64,000 nt of DNA from Mugil cephalus (Eukaryota > Chordata > Actinopteri > Mugiliformes > Mugilidae): assembly GCF_022458985.1 (NCBI RefSeq), contig NC_061772.1, forward strand, positions 31,048,506-31,112,505, written 5' to 3'. The notes beneath the pieces were generated by a model. It did not search any database. It saw only the letters and a program-made list of their open reading frames with translations, and was not told the origin of the DNA. Each line of letters opens with the position of its first letter. Position 1 is the stretch's first letter. Positions 33,601 through 45,239 of this stretch are shown piece by piece. The position numbers were made by a program, and so were the translations under genes.

Positions 33601-34070
33601 CAAGGAAGGAAGGAAGGAAGGAAGGAAGGAAGGAAGGAGGGAGGAAGGAAGGAAGGAAGGAAGGAAGGAAGGAGGGAGGGAAGGAAGGAAGGAAGGAAGG
33701 AAGGAAGGAACGAGTCATGTTAGTGAAGCCTGAGCTGGTTTCATTTCACCAGTGGAGATAACATTTTTATCGACTGAAGTCAAAAGTTCACGGCTGCTCT
33801 TTGAATCTGAGAACTGACTCATCATCAGCTGCAACAAATCTGATGAAAGTGAAACGAAGCTCAACGAAGCTGCAGAGATTTGAATCACAGACGATGAACT
33901 GATGACAACCTGCAGCATTTAACTCCTCATCTCATGTCACCTGGTTCCAGATCAAAGATATGACAACAATTCCACGAAGGGGAGGAAGGAAAGGAGGGGA
34001 GGAAGGAAGGCAGGAAAGGGAGGAAGGAAGGAAGGAAGGAAGGGGGGGAGGAAGGGAGGGAGGAAGGGAG
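33601..34070. repeat. (GGAA)n/(GGGA)n purine tracts
   Basis: Two tracts (33,601-33,711 and 33,976-34,070) of GGAA units with GGGA variants. Unique-looking sequence between them has no coding exon. Confidence 0.9.
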
Positions 34071-34079
34071 AGATAACAT

Positions 34080-34640
34080 AAACAACATCCAGCATCAAAC
34101 CAAGTCTGAAACCACTTGTAAAACAGTGAGAAACCAAGTCCAGACCCATTCAAATACAGAAACTAAAACCAGTTCTAAACCAGGTCCAAACATCGGGCCA
34201 AAAACAGAACAAAACCTCGTCCAGGTCTAATTTAAAACCAGATTCAGATCCAGTGTGAAACCAAGTCCAAACCAGTTAAAATTCAAACTCTGTTCAAACC
34301 TGCAACCAGCTCCAAAATAGAAACAGTCCAAACTGTAGTCAAACCAGTTTCAACCTGTCCAGACTCAAATCTGAAACCAGTCTAAAATGAATCCAAATTC
34401 AGTCTAAAAACTGAACTGAACCTGATGAGTCTGTAACTGCTCCAAGTTCAAACCAGTTCAACAACTTGAACCAAGTCTGACACCAGGTCCAAACTAAATT
34501 CTAGCCCAGGTCTAATCTAAAACCAGTTCCAAATCACGCTGAAACCAGTTCAAATATAAAGTCTAAAATCTGTTAAAACCTGTGTGAAACCGTTCTGAAA
34601 CCACATCGGACCAAAACCAGACCGAACCTAAACCCAGTTA
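34080..34640. repeat. Degenerate AAACCAGTCCAA-type array
   Basis: About 560 bases in which AAACCAGTYCAAA, TCTAAAACCAG and similar 12-18-bp words recur without strict period. It is an old minisatellite. No coding potential is seen. Confidence 0.65.
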
Positions 34641-35114
34641 AAGTTCTGACTGTTCCACTGAAGCTGTTTTCATGGTGTCCACCTGGGTTCTGGTTCCCAT
34701 CCCTGCAGGTCCGGCCTTTATTTACTCATGTTGAAGCCGGAGCAGAACGTTCCTCTGAACCTCCGTCAGGTTTCTGCTCCACTGCACCATCAGGTCGAAG
34801 GGAGGAAAAACTCATCCGTCTGCTCGGGTCGACCCCCCAGGGCGGCTTCATGTCTGCTGGTTTAGGTAAAGTGAAAGAAAATTAAATTCAGTTTTCATGC
34901 TTTAAAGACAGAAAAGCTTCGCTCCACAGGGTTTAGTCTGTTTGTTTGTTTTTTTAGATGCGTCCTGACAAATAAACTGTAACTCTAACAAACAGCACCA
35001 CCTGCTGGACGCTGCCTGTCTTTGCATTTCTTTGATTTCATTTTCTTAAAAAGAGTCTAAACATGTTAATATCGCTTAATTAGACCAGAAAAGACTGAAC
35101 CAAAGACCGAGAGA

Positions 35115-35310
35115 AGAAGGGAGCTGTGGCGCAGTGGTGAGGGGGGTTCAGAGGGTCACAGGTTCAACTCCCGCCCCGTCCATGGCTGTGGCGCCCTGAG
35201 CAAACTCCCCGGGCGCAGCCACCAGACACATCACATCACTGTGTGTGAACACCTGGATGGATCTGCAGGATCTGCACCTGTCGGGGGGGGAAGGGGGACA
35301 GGAGCAGGAG
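35115..35310 (+). mobile_element. tRNA-derived SINE
   Basis: GAGCTGTGGCGCAGTGGTGA resembles a pol III A box and GGTTCAACTCCCG a B box. GCCCTGAGCAAACTCCC, the conserved segment found in fish V-SINE-like elements, follows, and then a TGTGTGTGAACACCTGGATGG tail region. It does not fold as a complete tRNA. Confidence 0.7.
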
Positions 35311-35319
35311 GAGCAGACC

Positions 35320-35640
35320 GGTTTCTGAAGGCTTCCACTCTGCTGATGAAAAACCTGGAGAACTTGTTTGCAGGAGGACAAATGATAGTTCACGGTGTTA
35401 AATAAAAGCTTTGGATTATTGGCACTATTGGAAATGAAACTGGAGAAGTATTTGGTTCTTGCTTCGTCACATTTGTGTGAGTGATGTGTTGGGATCTGGG
35501 ATCTGCCTTTCTGCACGGTTTCCTGAGAGTACGGATGCAGCCGGTGTTTCACCAGGGCACAGTTTGTTTTGGGGGGTTTTGAGTTTGAGACGAGCGATAG
35601 AGTCCAGGATGTTGGCACATGTTGAGTTTAACTGGGAAGT
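35320..35640 (-). mobile_element. LINE fragment (L2/CR1-like), antisense
   Basis: The minus-strand translation contains RTKYFSSFISNSANNPK and LLFNTVNYHL, a motif block found between endonuclease and reverse transcriptase in fish L2/CR1/Rex elements, preceded by THHSHKCDEA. It is a fragment only. Confidence 0.65.
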
Positions 35641-35647
35641 GATTCCT

Positions 35648-35748
35648 TGGTGAGGAGGGGGAGGAGGGGTGAGGAGGGGTGAGGAGGAGTGAGGAGGGGT
35701 GAGGAGGGTGAGGAGGGGTGAGGAGGGGTGAGGAGGGTGAGGAGGGGA
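35648..35748. repeat. GAGGAGGGGT minisatellite
   Basis: About ten copies of GAGGAGGGGTGAG-like units. Confidence 0.85.
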
Positions 35749-36319
35749 CCATGGTTACGTGTTTGGCCAGAGACTCATAAAAAGTTCAAAGACTCCATAA
35801 CACAGATAAAACCAGAGGCTTTGTTGTTAGATATAGATATTTCGGTGCCACATAGTTTCGTGATGATAAACCTGCCGTCATCTCCCATTTTTCACGCACA
35901 ACAACACAATGACAAACTCGGTCTTTTTCCTTCAGCGCTCTGAGTCATGTGAGGACCTTTGGGAAAGGAGAGAGAAACACGCCTCAAGTTTAGGATGAAC
36001 TCAGTAAAGTGACGTTAAAGCAACCTCCTCATTTCTCCTAGTTTATCGGATGAGTAATAAAAAGATGAGCTAACGTATCCTAGCAAAGCAAATATTACTG
36101 CATACACACTGCTCATGTGATTTACTTCACCTCTAGAAAGACGTGTGGTCCAGAAGCAGAACAGGTCACAGGTAAACCTGAGCGTTTCTTAGGCCGAGGT
36201 TTGATTTAGCACCGTCCTGATGTCGCTGTCTTTCCCCTCCAAGGAAAACAGATGCACCAGTTTCTTTATCTCCTCAGTCAAGCTGCTAAATGCTACTGTT
36301 AGCAGCAATTAGTCATTGA

Positions 36320-36560
36320 TTTATTCCAGTCACAATGTGGAAATGTATTTATTTTTAGTCCTGTGACTCTTTGCACTGTGGTGCATTGGGGACTGGATGT
36401 TGTTGCTACTGACAGAGGGAACTGTTGCTTTATGTGCTGCCCTGTTTGTTTGTTTGTTTGTTTGTTTGTTTGTTTGTTCGCGTGCTGTCTGACTGGAGAC
36501 TCAAACTGAATTTCCCTATTTGGGATAAATAAAGTAGTTTGAATTGAATTGAATATAGTT
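36320..36560 (+). mobile_element. LINE 3'-tail remnant with (TTTG)n
   Basis: GTGACTCTTTGCACTGTGGTGCATTGGGG leads to a (TTTG) run (36,444-36,478) and then GAATTTCCCTATTTGGGATAAATAAAGT, the typical 3' end of fish LINEs. From 36,560 to 37,250 no gene or clear repeat is seen beyond a short GACTTTAATGACCCACGAGG tail relic at 36,619. Confidence 0.6.
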
Positions 36561-37359
36561 CCTTGACTTTTTAATTTAAAGTTTATTTAGGAGCTGGTTG
36601 AGAGCATTTAGATTTAGACTTTAATGACCCACGAGGGAAACAAGGACTGATATTTATATGGTAAAAGCTCCACTGATAGTAAAGTGTGACCTTTAGCTTC
36701 TTTACACCACACAGCCTTTAATAGGAAAAGTGTTTCAGCCTCAGTTTCAGTTAGTTTCAGCTCTGATAAATGCAGCTAAATAAAAGATGCTAACGCTAAG
36801 AGCTTCACTGAGACGTAGCGTTAACAAACATTCACTGTATTATTTTATTGTTATTTATCGCTGAACTGAAATAGTTCCTGTAACTACGACAAAACAACAA
36901 CATCCAGAACCTGATGTGACTTCATCAGTAAAAACAGCATAAATTAATATCAGCTGACACTAAATGAACCACAGCACCAGGTTTCTGAGTCTGGATTCCA
37001 GTTGTTTCTTCTAAAGCAGTGAAACGTTTACTTCTCTGTTCTCTGGCTGATATCTGTGAAAATATAAAACATATCTCTGACTGTTTTTCAGACCTCTTGC
37101 TTCAGTCACACAACAGCTCTTCACCGTGTTTTTATTGAGTTTCCCAGTTTAGATGCTGTTAAAGCCGATGATTCAAACTAATGCTGCTGATCTGCATGTT
37201 CACCTGTCACTCAGGGGCCGTAACCATGGAGACCTCGGCTCCCTGTGACATCACAGACACACCCTCTGTGGGACGTTTGAAGTCCATGGGATAAATCTAT
37301 ATACATTTTTATTAAAAGTAAAAAGACTAATGTTTTTCATGTTCATTGTGATCATCAGG

Positions 37360-37655
37360 GGTGGGGGGGGGGGGGGGGGGGGGTTGCTGGAGTCCGTCCC
37401 ACCATCAGGCGAAGGCGGAGTCCACTCTGGACAGGTGTCCAGTCCATCACAGGACAAACACAGAGACAGACATTCACACTCACACCTGGGGTCAATGTAA
37501 ACCAGCCTAAGGAGCAGGTCTCTGGAGGGGGGAGGAACCCGGAGAACCCGGAGGGAACCCACACAGACACAGGGAGAACATGTGAGCTCCGCCCAGAAAG
37601 ACCCGAGCTGGACTCGAACCCGGACCTTCTGGCTGGGAAGCATCAGCGCAGTTAC
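37360..37655 (-). mobile_element. tRNA-derived SINE, antisense, next to poly(G)
   Basis: Read on the minus strand it has CTGGTAACTGCGCTGATGC (A-box region) and GGTCCGGGTTCGAGTCC (B box). The common fish SINE body with CCCTGTGTCTGTGTGGG, CACCTGTCCAGAGTGGA and related words follows. A run of about 22 G (37,361-37,383, one T) sits at its far end. Confidence 0.7.
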
Positions 37656-40185
37656 CAGGGAAAGTAACTATCGCGTTACTCTTCCTATTTTAAGTTTAAA
37701 TGTGTCTAATAATTAGAATTTTTTCTTAGCAGGTTTCAGCCAGTTGCATATATAATTATACAGAAACACACTGACACAGAACTGTTAATATTTACTGCCC
37801 CTCAGACTCTAGTAAGATGAGTCGCTTTCATCGGCTCAAAAAGTTGGACGTCCACCTGTTTTTTCCTCCCTCACACTTCATCATGTACTTTACAGAAAAA
37901 GTTTCAGTTTGTTGATGACCTGAAGAATGGAGCCGTCAAAGCCCCGCCCCTTTCTAAAGGCTGATATTAGAATGAATCACTGTGTCCTGTACAGAGCCTC
38001 ATATCTGCCTCCAAATCCCCCTTTTCTGCACAGCGCTGCCATGATGCTCAAAGTGTGAGACGTCGCTGTACGAGCTGGACAGAAACACAGTCACTGTTCA
38101 TCTATCAGCTTCATTAACCATCGTGTAACAACACATTTGATTAGTTTGATTGAAAGAAAAGGATCAACAGTCTGTGTCCTTCACAGATCAGTGTTTATGG
38201 GAGAAGATCACAGCTTGTTTTGGATGGAGCTTCTACACGGATCCAGTCTGAGTGTAACAGGCAGATATGAGTCAGAGAGAAAAACCCGGGTCGACCCGTG
38301 AACCGGGTTTATCTCCACTGCAGCTTTTCCTCCACATCCTGCTGCCGCTTCCCTCTGCTGGTGGGTGTGGTTTGTGTTTAAACTGAACTCTGCCTGTGAT
38401 TGGTTATCGTGAAAGTCTGCTGCACCTCAGCCAATCACCATCACCTGTGCGTTTGTTTGGCTCCTCCCTCCTCTCCTCAGTTTCGGTGTACTCAGTTGTA
38501 CAGATAGTATTTAGAAGAATCTGTAGAGAGACCATGTGGTTCTGGGCGGCCATGTTGATTTTATGAATGAAAACAGACAGAATGTGATCAACTATGACAA
38601 AGTCAAAAAGTCCCACAACTATATATTGGCCTGTTTCCTCTTCACATTCAGCTCGTGGACAGATGTCAAAATGTTTCATGTGTTTTTCTTCGTCTACTTT
38701 CAGGACGGGAGAAGAAATTCTGATGGGTTCAAATCCTGTCAATCAGCTCAGGATGGATGTTTTATAAAATCTAGAGCAGAAACATGACACAGGTCTGAGT
38801 TTAGATTCTTTCACAGTGATATTTACTCTTTAATCAACAATGAGAAAACTGAGGTTTGTTTCAGGAAGAAATCCCAAAGGAAGCAGCAGCGTCTTTACCA
38901 CAACGTTCACTTTCTACATCTTTGAGACGCCTGAGCTGTTTGTTTTGATGAGTGCTTATTGTTTCTAGGTAGATTTTCAACTCCACCATGAATATAAAGT
39001 TATTGTAAATCTGCAAACAGGTCCAATGATGCCACAAACAACCGCAAAACATTTCCAAATCCAACCTAAAACCAGCCCAAAAACTAGTCCAGAACCGTTT
39101 AGCTCAGCTCCCGGAGAGTCGAAACCAGGACGTCAGCATCTGAACCCAGGTGGAATTTCTCAGGGTGAAGTTGTCCACTTCACTTCCGTGTCTCTTTTAA
39201 CAAACAACAAAACTATGACAAGACAGTAAATGACTCCAGAGAGGGTTTTTTTGTTGTACAGCATCGAATCACAACAGAGCTGCAGGAAGTTCCTGCTGAA
39301 AGTGTTGCGGGAATGTTTTCCGCTCACTGAGTTGCATCAGGTCAGTGGCTCGTTGCAGCGTAATCTGGTCTAAATGCAGGACAGGAGGCTTTATAGCGAG
39401 GGGGAGGAGACGGCCGGGACGTTGCGTCACCCTACAGGTTTCACCACTTATGCAAATAAAACACCTGCAGGAATGTGTGCAATCGAAGTCCGTCAGACGA
39501 CTCCAGCGTTCCTCTCTACAACTGCCTGATACACATAGAAAACAATAAATAAAGACAATAAAAATGAATCAAACACCTGAGCTGATGTTCAAAGTGTGAA
39601 ACCTTAGTATTTCCAAGAACTGCTGTTAGCTTTGAGGGTAGAAAGAGCTACTGTTAGCAGGGAGGTGGGAGGTGTTGACCCCTTCTGAATCATCAGCATT
39701 GTGTTCTCTCTAGATCACTGGGAATGTCCCTGAAACTCAGCAGACAGGCCCAGCGCCCTGTTACATTTTTGTGTTGGCAGGAAAAAGGAGATTCCAAAAA
39801 CTATGTGTAGTCCAGCCAGCAGTGCTGCAGTTGAATCAACTTTTACCGACGAGAGGTTAACGTGACTCACAGTCTGAGGCAGTCAAATACAATACTTGGC
39901 TACGTTTCCTGTCCTGGACAAAGGAGGTGGGCGGCCCATCGAGGAGGAAGTGGTCCGAAACCGCCGTCCCAGCTGCAAACGCTGGAGCTGAGTTTGCGTC
40001 GTCCCTGATGTGTCACCACGCTGATAAGGAGAGGAGGAGTCACCATGACAACAAAAACCAAATGATGACAAGTTTTGTCCGTAGTGAAAAATACACAGAA
40101 AACCTTCCTGTAACTATTAAGGAGGAGTTTTCCTGCTCTCCTTCTTCCAACTCATGAGGAGAACAGTCCCCAATGAAGCTGGTGG
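37656..40185. other. Intergenic stretch without recognised gene
   Basis: About 2.5 kb between a SINE and a transposon remnant. I examined it for exons with splice sites and for known repeats and found nothing to name. A TATA-like GGCTTTATAGCG at 39,388-39,399 beside a GC-rich patch is unsupported by any downstream exon. Confidence 0.4.
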
Positions 40186-40335
40186 TTTGGGTTCACACAC
40201 CCATCAGCCATAACGTTATGACCACCGCCCTAATATTGTGCAGGATGGACGTGGGTTGTTTCCTCCTGTGTTTTTATACACAGCCTGGACACAAGAAGTC
40301 TGTCCTCCACCGGCATCTAACTGAGCTCATAGTTC
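40186..40335 (+). mobile_element. DNA transposon terminal fragment
   Basis: CATAACGTTATGACCACC followed by GCCCTAATATTGTGCAGG matches the end of a well-known fish DNA transposon (consensus CATAACATTATGACCACC...TAATATTGTG; Kolobok-like, recalled from memory). Only the terminus remains. Confidence 0.55.
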
Positions 40336-40625
40336 ACAATCAGAATCAGAAAAAACTTGATTTATCCCCGAAGAAAATAAGAGCAGGGACATAAAATAAC
40401 AAAAAGAATAAAACATTGCAAAAGTGGAAAAACTGCATATTATGTGCAGTGACAGGAGAGAGATGAATGTGGGAAATAATATCAAGGCCAATATGTAAAA
40501 ACTGTAAACAGCAGATACAGTATGAAAAAAAAATAAAATAAAAATTAAAATTGAAAGTCACATTGTAGTTAAAGTGACTATTGCACAAGAGGACGTGATA
40601 TTGCACTTGAGTGTAACACAGAACT
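40336..40625 (-). mobile_element. LINE-tail-like A-rich remnant
   Basis: AATCAGAATCAGAAAAAACTTGATTTATCC opens an A-rich stretch typical of antisense fish LINE 3' ends (usual form AATCAGAATCAGAA..CTTTATTG). It abuts the minisatellite repeat. Confidence 0.45.
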
Positions 40626-40634
40626 TAAGGTATT

Positions 40635-41460
40635 GTGGCCGTCGTAGAGTTCAGAGCCTCCTGGTTCATGGTGACTTTCTACAACAAGTTCTTTAAGACC
40701 AACTGATGCATGAGGAGCTTCTCGTTTCCTCCACATCCCGTGGTGGTGGAGGAAATGTTAGTCTGGTGGAGAAGATGTTAGTCTGGTGGAGGAGATGTTA
40801 TGTGGAGGAGAAGTTAGTCTGGTGGGAGATGTTAGTGATGGAGAATATGTTAGTCTGGTGGAGGAGATGTTAGTCTGGTGAGGGAAGTTAGTCTGGTGGA
40901 GAAGTGGAGGAGATGTTAGTCTGGTGGAGGAGATGTTAGTCTGGTGGAGGAAAGTTAGTCTGGTGGAAGTGGAGGAGATGTTAGTCTGGTGGAGGGAGAT
41001 GTTAGTCTGGTGGAGGAGATGTATCTGTGGAGGAGATGTTAGTCTGGTGGAGGAGAGTGTTAGTCTGGTGGAGAGAGGTGTAGTGTGGAGGAGATGTTAG
41101 TCTGGAGGAGGAGGAGATGTTAGTCTGGTGGAGGAGATGTTAGTCTGGTGGAGGGAGATGTTAGTCTGGTGGAGGAGAGTGTTAGTCTGGTGAGGAATGT
41201 TGTCTGGGAGAAGGGAGAGATGTTAGTCTGGTGGAGGAGGAGTGTTAGTCTGGTGGAGGAGGAGATGTTAGTCTGGTGGAGGAGGTGTTAGTCTGGTGGA
41301 GGAGATGTTAGTCTGGAGGAGGAGGAGATGTTAGTCTGGTGGAGGAGATGTTAGTCTGGTGGAGGAGGAGATGTTAGTCTGGTGGTGGAGGAGATGTTAG
41401 TCTGGTGGAGAAGGGTCAAATCAGTGGCTGCATCAAGCAGAGGAAACATCTAATGAGACT
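40635..41460. repeat. Inverted copy of the ~21-bp minisatellite repeat
   Basis: GGAGATGTTAGTCTGGTGG units (40,745-41,410) are the reverse complement of the array at 22,048-23,072. The left flank (CAGAGCCTCCTGGTTCATGG, GTTCTTTAAGACCAACTGAT) and right flank (GAAGGGTCAAATCAGTGGCT, GCATCAAGCAGAGGAAACAT) also match in reverse. Units here carry many irregular small deletions, which suggests consensus errors. Confidence 0.9.
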
Positions 41461-41494
41461 GAACTACAACCGTCCTGCAGTGCTGCAATGAGCC

Positions 41495-41760
41495 TTAAGA
41501 ATGCTAATAGTAGCTCTGGTTAGCTTCCTAGCCTCCCAGCTAGCAGTAGCTCCCCCTGCCGTCCCATCTTTGTGGTGTGTTCAAGTGCAACTTTTTGGTC
41601 CTAGACAATCACAAACTTAATTAAGTTGATTATTTTTTATTTCCTGTCCTGACTAAAGATGTAGCTGAACAAACAGTTGAGAAAATATTTGTTGTTTATT
41701 AAAATTCATCCTTATTGTCATTGTGAAAACATCACTTTGTGAAGACATTTAAAGGATTAA
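41495..41760. repeat. TAGC-motif relic and LINE-tail relic
   Basis: GCTAATAGTAGCTCTGGTTA with CTTCCTAGCCTCCCAGC (41,503-41,570) belongs to the 28-bp TAGC minisatellite family. CATCCTTATTGTCATTGTGAAA (about 41,707) resembles an antisense LINE tail. Confidence 0.5.
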
Positions 41761-42071
41761 AAGACACACATATAAATGGACATTTAAATCAGATAAAACA
41801 AACATGATCACACTAGAAAAATATGTACATAACTTGTACTAGAAACGTTTTTTCTGTTTGTCATACAGTTCCTGTCCAATCATTTCACCCTCCCAACGCC
41901 CCGCCCACTTCTGAAGTAAAAAAAAAAAAAAAACAACAAACAACAACAAAGAGAAAAAGCTGGAGCTATTTTAGAAAGCCTTTTAATCTTTGATAAATAT
42001 TACTCAGACCTGAATGTGTCTCGGGCGTGGCCAAGGAGGTAGTGGTTCTGCGGCTACATCCATTCAAGCTC

Positions 42072-42079
42072 TATTTAAA
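42072..42079 (+). promoter_or_regulatory. il17c: TATA-like box of il17c
   Basis: TATTTAAA about 60 bases upstream of the chosen ATG. A start near 42,102 would exclude the in-frame ATG at 42,089, which supports the start at 42,140. Confidence 0.5.
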
Positions 42080-42139
42080 GCGGCTCCAATGGAGGCTCCG
42101 GACACACTGCGCCCTCCGCTGCGCTCCGCTCCGCCCGAC

Positions 42140-43894
42140 ATGACTCCGACCGGCTTCCACATGGTAAACACGGGGGGAGACAGGGGAGGAGGGGGAGGCT
42201 CCAGGCTCCAGGCTCCGGGTTCTGACTCTGACTCTGACTCTGAATCTCCGCAGATCTTCCTGGGCTCGCTGCTCTGCTTCGGCCGCGCGTCCTCCGCCAG
42301 GTGCGTCGACAGTGACAACTGGCAGCGCCGCGAAAAAGCGTGGCAGCTCATCAAGAACCAGACAAGCGGCAACGCGACGCCGGATGCGAAACGGACGTGC
42401 GACCAGGCGGCTAGAGAGATGAGCGAGGACCCGAGCGACCGCGCCCTTTCCCCGTGGAGGCTCAGGTGAGCACAGGTGACAGGTGGTAGTAGAGCGCGGA
42501 TCGATACAATCATCCATCATGTCGATACCAACGTTGAAGCGTTTGAAAAAAATAATTTGTATTCACTTGTTCTGAAACGATAATTATGTTTTGTTTCTGA
42601 ACAGAAGTTTTCATTGTTATAGTAAAGTGTTTTCTATTTACTTGTTGGATTGTAAACCTTTAAGAGCTACTTTCATTATTTAAAGTAACTGTTTTTTTTT
42701 TTTAACGAAACAACAAAACATAAAATATAGATAATTTCCATAACACTAATGTTGGGACGTTGATTTTTAAAATCAGACCAAGATTATTTAAAATACTGAC
42801 TACTGCATTATTAGCTTTTGTGCAGCATCAGATTTAAAATTTATGTCCCATTGACCATTGAACTACATTTTTTTTATTTCTCAGCCAAAATCATTAATTC
42901 TCTGATGTTAGAGTTTAAATCATGACAAAAATGGTCAAATTTGTAATTTTTAGTGTTCAACACTAAATCAGCCATTTATACAACATATGTAATTTCATTT
43001 AGTTTAGTTTAGTTTAGTTTTTGTGCACTTTGTGCTTGTGAGAAAACTAAAACAACGGTTAATGAGTTTATGCACGTGGCCGGAGTCACAAACGTTCTGC
43101 TCGTTTTATTGCTTTGATAACCAAGTAACTCCCAGAGTGATGCAGGAAAGTAAAGCATCCTCAGAAGGAGAGTCTGCTGTGAACTTTGCTCCTCTCCTGA
43201 CCTGCGCTACTCGACGTAGACTCAGACAGACGTTAATGATCCACGAGGGAAATGACTTTGTCACATAAAAGTAAACACATTTAAACAATTATAACATTTA
43301 CAGAATTAGCATTATGGATAAATGTGCAAAAGTAGCTGGCAAAACAGTGTCCACGGTGATGTGGTTGTTTGGCCAGTTGCATAGCAACAGCGGCATTGAT
43401 CATGTCGCAGGAACACATCACCGGACACAATGGCCGCTCCACACAACTACACAACCAACCATACAGACAAACACAAAAAGTCCAGAAAAAACGAAATAAA
43501 AACAGCACAAAAAACCAAAAAACATTTTGACTGGTTGAATGCATAGAAAAAAAACCTTGAAAAGGTTAAACATCTTTGCGGCCACTATTTCAGGCTCAAC
43601 ATCTTAAGCTTTAAAGCCTTTAGTCTCATGTTGTCTTCTCTTCCCAGGACAGACCGAGATGACACCAGATTTCCACCAGAAATCTACGTGGCCGAGTGTC
43701 TTTGTCAAGGCTGCATCATCGGCCAGAGGGAGAACCTGAGCTACAACTCGGTGAAGGTTCACGCCTCCCTGCTGGTCCTGAGAAAGTCTCAGTGTCCACG
43801 CGATCCAAGCAAATACAAACTTACAAAGGAGTTAATCAAAGTCCCTGTGGCCTGCACATGTGTTCGGCCCGTGATTAGGAACCATCACCGCTAG
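42140..43894 (+). CDS. il17c: Interleukin-17C-like cytokine
   Basis: A secreted IL-17 family cytokine, in mammals an epithelial ligand of IL-17RE/RA. There are three exons: 42,140-42,163, 42,254-42,465 and 43,648-43,894, giving 160 residues, all in phase. The signal sequence spans the first junction (MTPTGFHM then IFLGSLLCFGRASSA). The IL-17 signature is ALSPWRLRTDRDDTRFPP, then VAECLCQGCI (Cys96, 98, 101), NSVKVHASLLVLRKSQC and VPVACTCVRP (Cys148, 150), the cystine-knot pattern. AECLCxGCI favours IL-17C over A/F. Sequons NQT and NAT lie in the pro-region. Intron 1 is 90 bases, stop-free and a multiple of three. An alternative start 17 codons upstream (42,089) is less likely because it lies before the TATA-predicted start. 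Confidence 0.9.
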
Positions 43895-44039
43895 CCTCCG
43901 TCTCACCACTTCACTTTCCATTTCATTCAGCATTTATTGCACCAGCATTCCTCACATTACCTGAATATTCAGGTAGATTTTCTATCGCAGGGTCAGAGTT
44001 TATCATTTGCCAACTATGAAAAATGATTTTAATAACATC

Positions 44040-44460
44040 ACTGGCTACGTTAGGCTAAACAAGCTAATGGTAGTGCAGGAAAGATGTGGCTAAACAACAT
44101 CAGCAACGTAATAATGTTAGCTGCTATGTTAGCCTAAACACGATAATGTTAAACAAGATAATGTTAGCTGCTATGTTAGGCTACACAAGATAATGTTAGC
44201 TGCTATGTTAGGCTACACAAGGTAATGTTAGCTACTATGTTAGCCTATACAAGATAATGTTAGCTACTATGTTAGCCGAGGCACGTTAATATTAGCTGCT
44301 ATGTTAGCCTAAACACGATAATGTTAAACAAGATAATGTTAGCAGCTATGTTAGGCTACACAAGGTAATGTTAAACAAGATAATGTTAGCAGCTATGTTA
44401 GGCTACACAAGGTAATGTTAAACAAGATAATGTTAGCCTGGGAAAGATCATTTAAGCAGC
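44040..44460. repeat. GATAATGTTAGCTGCTATGTT minisatellite
   Basis: About 12 irregular units of ~31-36 bp (GCTATGTTAGSCTACACAAG + ATAATGTTA) in the 3' region of il17c. It is the same word family as the TTAGC arrays near gabarapl2, but more regular. Confidence 0.85.
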
Positions 44461-45091
44461 TATATTAGCTCATTTCTGTGAAGATTATCAGGTCGTGAAT
44501 GTCCAAAAGGCCTTTAAATAAGGCAACTGGACTTGTAGAATTTCTTGAAGATATATGAGCTAAGGGAGACAGTTCTAGTTTTTATGTTAACCTAAATAAG
44601 CTAACAAGCTAAGTAGGAGGTTCCAGGCTAGTTCTGGTTTAGCTCCCGTTTTTCACATAATTTCTTAGGACCACGCTCCTGATGATTTTGAAATCTTGAA
44701 TCGTTTTATTGCTTCAGGGCTCAAACGGTTCATTCAGATAAACGCTGGATAAAAGGACAAGTTTCAAGTAAGATTTTAATGTGAATAATTATTATTTATT
44801 TTCTCTGAACCAAAATTTCTGAAGTTTGTTGTTCTTGCTCAGTCTATTCAAAATTTGTGTTTGCGTTTAATGTTTTCTTTTAAAACTGGACAGTATTATC
44901 TGCTGAGTGTTTCATCGATAATTTATTTATATATACATATATATTTATATTTGCAGTTGTTTTCTTATCGTGATCACATTTCATCACTGTACTGTAACTA
45001 ATTAAGCTGCTTCTTTAGATTTGCTTCAGCAATTCAGACCTGCTGCATTCATGTCCTTTCTCATTTATGCATCCAATGATTATTAAGAAAA

Positions 45092-45097
45092 AATAAA
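45092..45097 (+). terminator. il17c: Candidate il17c poly(A) signal
   Basis: AATAAA about 1.2 kb past the il17c stop. AU-rich ATTTATTTA-type words at 44,790-44,805 and 44,915-44,950 lie within the implied 3'UTR, as expected for an unstable cytokine mRNA. Earlier cleavage cannot be excluded. Confidence 0.4.
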
Positions 45098-45239
45098 AGA
45101 CTTTCCTTCAGTGTCCCTTGTCCTTATATGGACTTATATCCTTACACCTGTTCAAATGTTATTTATGTAAATGTTATATTTATATGAAGAATTAAATCCT
45201 TATACCAGGTAACATCTTATTTTACATCTATTTTGTACA

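Noticed and set aside
35115-35190. Functional tRNA gene
   Set aside because: A- and B-box-like words are present, but no full cloverleaf or acceptor pairing is visible, and the sequence continues as a SINE.
38404-38742. 112-residue minus-strand open frame in the intergenic stretch
   Set aside because: No recognisable domain or splice context. Length is within chance expectation.
42064-42520. Two 149-residue minus-strand open frames
   Set aside because: They are antisense shadows of the GC-rich il17c exons 1 and 2.
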